From: CAZPAN01 sp964581165
GTDB taxonomy: Bacteria > Actinomycetota > Coriobacteriia > Coriobacteriales > CADBOM01
Direction: 5' to 3'
Assembly (NCBI GenBank): GCA_964581165.1
Contig: CAZOMM010000055.1
Location: forward strand, 1 to 14,045
Length of the DNA stretch: 14,045 nt
Both the position numbers and the translations under genes were made by a program. Below are positions 12,293 to 14,045 of the stretch, one piece after another. How positions within the stretch are numbered: the first letter of the stretch is position 1; the number at the start of each line of letters is the position of its first letter. The notes below the pieces were generated by a model. It searched no databases, was not told the DNA's origin, and saw only the letters and a program-made list of their open reading frames with translations.

Positions 12293-13519
12293 ATGTTAGT
12301 TCTTGTTGTTAATGCGGGTAGTTCTTCCCTAAAGTGCCAGATAATTGACACCGAGCAGCGCAAAAGCTTGGTTAAGGCAGCGGGGGATCGTGTTGGAAAG
12401 GACGATGCGACTCTTAAGTTCACCTGCGACAAGGACGAAATTAAGCTTGATGTTGCCAATCTTAAGATTGACGAGGTTCTTGCTAAGGTTTTTGAACAGA
12501 TTGACGACCCGAGCCATGAGCTTGGATTTGGCACCGCAGACATCGAGGCTGCAGGACATCGCATTGTATCTGGTGGTGCATATTTTGCTGCCACTGTACA
12601 GGTAGACGATGATGTTATCGAAAAGCTCGACATCTGCAGCAAGCTTGCTCCACTTCATAACCCTAGTGCCATTGTCTGCATCAAAGAGTCCATGGAAAAG
12701 CTTGATGTTCCCAATGCAGTGGTTATGGATACCGCATTTCATATGTCTATGCCACCTAAGGCATATATGTATCCCATCCCATTAAAGTATTACACCGATT
12801 ATCAGATCCGCCGATATGGCGCGCATGGCACCAGTCATCGTTACGCAGCAGAGCAGGGTGCCAAGCTCATAGGTCTGCCCATTGAACAGACAGGCATTAT
12901 TACCTGTCATCTTGGAAACGGCGCATCGATTAGTGCCGTTAAGGGCGGAAAATGCGTTGACACCTCGATGGGTCTAACTCCTCTGCAAGGCGTAATGATG
13001 GGTACAAGATGCGGATCGATCGATCCTTCTATTGTTACCAATATTATGCGCCGCGATGGTCTTAGCCCCGACGAGATGGATACCTTAATGAACCATCAAT
13101 CGGGCCTGCTTGGCATTTCTGGAATTTCTGGAGACATGCGCGAAGTAAGTGATGCTGCTGCCGAGGGCAATGAGAATGCTCAGCTAGCCTTGGATATGTA
13201 TGCCTACTCTGTACAAAAGCATATTGGTGCCTACTACGCTATTTTGCCTCACACCAATGTTGTGGTAATGACAGCTGGTATTGGTGAGAACAGCGTTGAG
13301 ATGCGTGAGATGATCTTTGATGGCCTGGAGCATCTAGGCATGATTTTGGATAAAGAGAAGAACCGCGAGGCTGGCGGCAGAGACGGTGCCTTTATCTCGG
13401 CTGATGATTCGCCGGTTAAGATCGTGGTTGTTAAGGCCGACGAAGAGATGCGCATTGCAATGGAGACCGCAGCAGTTGCTCGTGGAGAGCAGATGACTGT
13501 TGACGGGCCTGCTGAGTAG
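12293..13519 (+). CDS. ackA: Acetate kinase
   Basis: ASKHA-fold kinase that interconverts acetyl phosphate plus ADP with acetate plus ATP. In fermenters it is the energy-yielding end of the acetyl-CoA to acetate route. At 408 residues it is a normal length. Key residues visible are N7 in VVNAGSSS, R90 in GHRIVSGG, D146 in MDTAFH, H178 in YGAHGTSH, R239 in GTRCGSIDPS, and the nucleotide loop TAGIGENS (327-334). GGAGGTG (12278-12284) is 8 nt before ATG. The usual partner pta is not in this window. Acetate kinase and ACC draw on the same acetyl-CoA pool, but the 259-bp spacer with its own control elements suggests separate transcription. The final codons are partly duplicated downstream (13528-13560). 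Confidence 0.96.
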   Translation: MLVLVVNAGSSSLKCQIIDTEQRKSLVKAAGDRVGKDDATLKFTCDKDEIKLDVANLKIDEVLAKVFEQIDDPSHELGFGTADIEAAGHRIVSGGAYFAATVQVDDDVIEKLDICSKLAPLHNPSAIVCIKESMEKLDVPNAVVMDTAFHMSMPPKAYMYPIPLKYYTDYQIRRYGAHGTSHRYAAEQGAKLIGLPIEQTGIITCHLGNGASISAVKGGKCVDTSMGLTPLQGVMMGTRCGSIDPSIVTNIMRRDGLSPDEMDTLMNHQSGLLGISGISGDMREVSDAAAEGNENAQLALDMYAYSVQKHIGAYYAILPHTNVVVMTAGIGENSVEMREMIFDGLEHLGMILDKEKNREAGGRDGAFISADDSPVKIVVVKADEEMRIAMETAAVARGEQMTVDGPAE

Positions 13520-13560
13520 GTTCTGATGCTGCTGCTCGCGGGTGAGCGGATGACTGTAGA
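13472..13560 (+). repeat. Imperfect duplication of the ackA 3' end
   Basis: The stretch 13472-13503 inside ackA recurs at 13528-13560 after the stop codon, with a few substitutions and one single-base indel; the core gatgactgt is exact. This is the same pattern as after accA: the spacer begins with a copy of the upstream gene's end. Confidence 0.65.
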
Positions 13561-13623
13561 GGCGCAAATCTCCATAAAGCTTATGGGAGCACATCACCTA
13601 GGACATGCTATGATTCCTCCAGA

Positions 13624-13647
13624 GGTGCCCCGTCACGACGGGCAGCC
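13624..13647 (+). terminator. Probable ackA terminator hairpin
   Basis: The core pairs 13629-13633 with 13638-13642 (CCCGT and ACGGG). It is extended by GTG-side pairs (13626-13627 with 13643-13644) and GG/CC (13624-13625 with 13646-13647) across two single-base bulges. The tail is cctttgaaatt, modestly T-rich. Lying about 105 bp after the ackA stop, it is a plausible end of the ackA transcript. Confidence 0.4.
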
Positions 13648-13659
13648 CCTTTGAAATTG

Positions 13660-13696
13660 CGAGTCCCGCGTTGCTTGTAAATTCTTGCGGGACTCG
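13660..13696. terminator. Perfect 10-bp hairpin between convergent genes
   Basis: CGAGTCCCGC (13660-13669) pairs without mismatch with GCGGGACTCG (13687-13696), with a 17-nt loop. On the - strand it is followed by caatttc and on the + strand by gctattcc, so neither T-tract is strong. It lies between ackA (+) and the small peptide gene (-) and could end or protect the 3' end of either transcript. Confidence 0.45.
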
Positions 13697-13784
13697 GCTA
13701 TTCCAACTGGACTGTTCGCTCACCTTCCAACAACATAACTTGAACCAACTAAATAACTTACGCTAAATCCGAAGATCTTGCGTT

Positions 13785-13871
13785 TTAATTTTTATGTTGA
13801 TCAAGTAGGCCGAGGACCCGCAGGATCGTTTCTGCTAAAACTCGTAAGAGTTCAGCAATTAAACGAACCAT
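13785..13871 (-). CDS. 28-residue amphipathic membrane-type peptide (type I toxin-like)
   Basis: This gene is too short for routine ORF calling. Read on the - strand it starts at 13871 and ends with TAA at 13785. A full-length Shine-Dalgarno AAGGAGGT (13886 down to 13879) sits 7 nt before ATG. The peptide begins MVRLIAELLRVL and is about half Leu/Ile/Val. Charged residues fall on one helical face at R3, E7, R10, E14, R18, with a polar tail ending in QHKN, so it forms a single amphipathic helix with possible i to i+4 salt bridges. The size and character recall chromosomal type I toxins such as TisB of E. coli (general family knowledge, not a detected homology). Its start and ribosome site are buried in a folded leader. 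A leader peptide or other small membrane protein is the alternative. I recognise no specific family. Confidence 0.55.
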   Translation of the reverse strand: MVRLIAELLRVLAETILRVLGLLDQHKN

Positions 13872-13931
13872 AGGTAACACCTCCTTCGAAAAGGAGCTGC
13901 CAGAAGTGGCGAAGCACCTCTAATACCTATG
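13869..13931 (-). promoter_or_regulatory. Three-stem leader RNA hiding the ribosome site and start codon of the small peptide
   Basis: Read on the - strand, outer stem P1 pairs CATAGGTA (13931-13924) with TACCTATG (13876-13869), which contains the start codon. P2 pairs AGAGGTG (13921-13915) with CACTTCT (13908-13902), 7 bp including one G·U that would be A·C in + strand RNA. P3 is CTCCTT-TTCG-AAGGAG (13896-13881), whose 3' arm is the Shine-Dalgarno itself. Together they make a three-way junction that should block translation until opened. Confidence 0.55.
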
Positions 13932-13941
13932 ATGAACTAAG

Positions 13942-13970
13942 AATCTAAACAGATAACTTGAGGTTTCCAA
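13942..13970 (-). promoter_or_regulatory. Putative promoter of the small peptide gene
   Basis: On the - strand TTGGAA (13970-13965) and TAGATT (13947-13942) match -35 and -10 boxes at four of six positions each, with an ideal 17-bp spacing. Transcription would begin near 13935, a few bases before the P1 stem, so the very 5' end of the RNA would pair with the start codon region. An inverted repeat TTGAG-N9-CTCAA (13958-13976) overlaps the -35 box. Confidence 0.35.
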
Positions 13971-14045
13971 GCTCAATTCAACTAAGTACCCCATGCGCAT
14001 AAACATCACGAGTACGTGCTGCATATCTCAGTTCGCTGTCTGGAT

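Noticed and set aside
13605..13621. - strand ggaggaat followed by an ATG
   Set aside because: The frame stops after two codons (ATG TCC TAG), so it encodes nothing useful.
13740..13768. Possible + strand promoter (TTGAAC) that could drive an antisense RNA against the small peptide gene
   Set aside because: No -10 box better than three of six matches lies at suitable spacing, so it is not supported from sequence alone.
13978..14043. Open - strand frame of about 21 codons running in from the window edge and ending in TGA
   Set aside because: It could be the 3' end of a gene, but it is too short to tell from chance and shows no recognisable motif.

Overview
The window is a stretch of bacterial chromosome of moderate GC (about 45-50% by eye). 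It is dominated by a complete type II fatty acid synthesis (FASII) cluster on the + strand. The order is acpP-accB-accC-accD-accA-fabH-fabK-fabD-fabG-fabF-fabZ (1473-12033). The enoyl reductase is FabK rather than FabI, acetyl-CoA carboxylase is encoded as four separate subunits, and acetate kinase follows. This fits a fermentative Gram-positive-type anaerobe. The protein style (Ala/Gln/Pro linkers, mixed GC codons, frequent GTG starts) suggests Coriobacteriia-like Actinomycetota over Bacillota, but that placement is an inference and not proven here.

Layout. 1-841: xth (exonuclease III) on the - strand. 842-1472: a 630-bp spacer made mostly of degenerate short repeats, including a hexamer array and a GC-rich pair of hairpin units, ending in the likely control region of the fab operon (a 13-bp direct repeat and a 20-bp dyad). 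1473-12033: the FASII operon. AcpP is separated from accB by an 87-nt long hairpin that probably tunes expression. accB to accA are tightly coupled and make malonyl-CoA. FabD loads malonate on ACP, FabH primes, FabF elongates, and FabG, FabZ and FabK complete the cycle. 12034-12292: control region of ackA, with AT-rich dyads and a leader hairpin. 12293-13519: ackA. 13520-14045: convergent terminator-like hairpins, then on the - strand a very short, unlisted gene. It encodes a 28-residue amphipathic peptide with a perfect Shine-Dalgarno that is buried, together with the start codon, in a three-stem leader RNA. It resembles a type I toxin.

Two runs of exactly 100 N (6854-6953 and 9132-9231) are scaffold placeholders. 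The second is flanked by an exact 55-bp duplicate that looks like an assembly-graph overlap. A recurring theme is that spacers, and two protein segments (AccA N-terminus, AccB linker), look like products of local tandem duplication, often starting at the 3' end of the upstream gene. Ten of the thirteen main genes end in TAG.

No tRNA, rRNA, CRISPR array, insertion sequence or phage gene was recognised.
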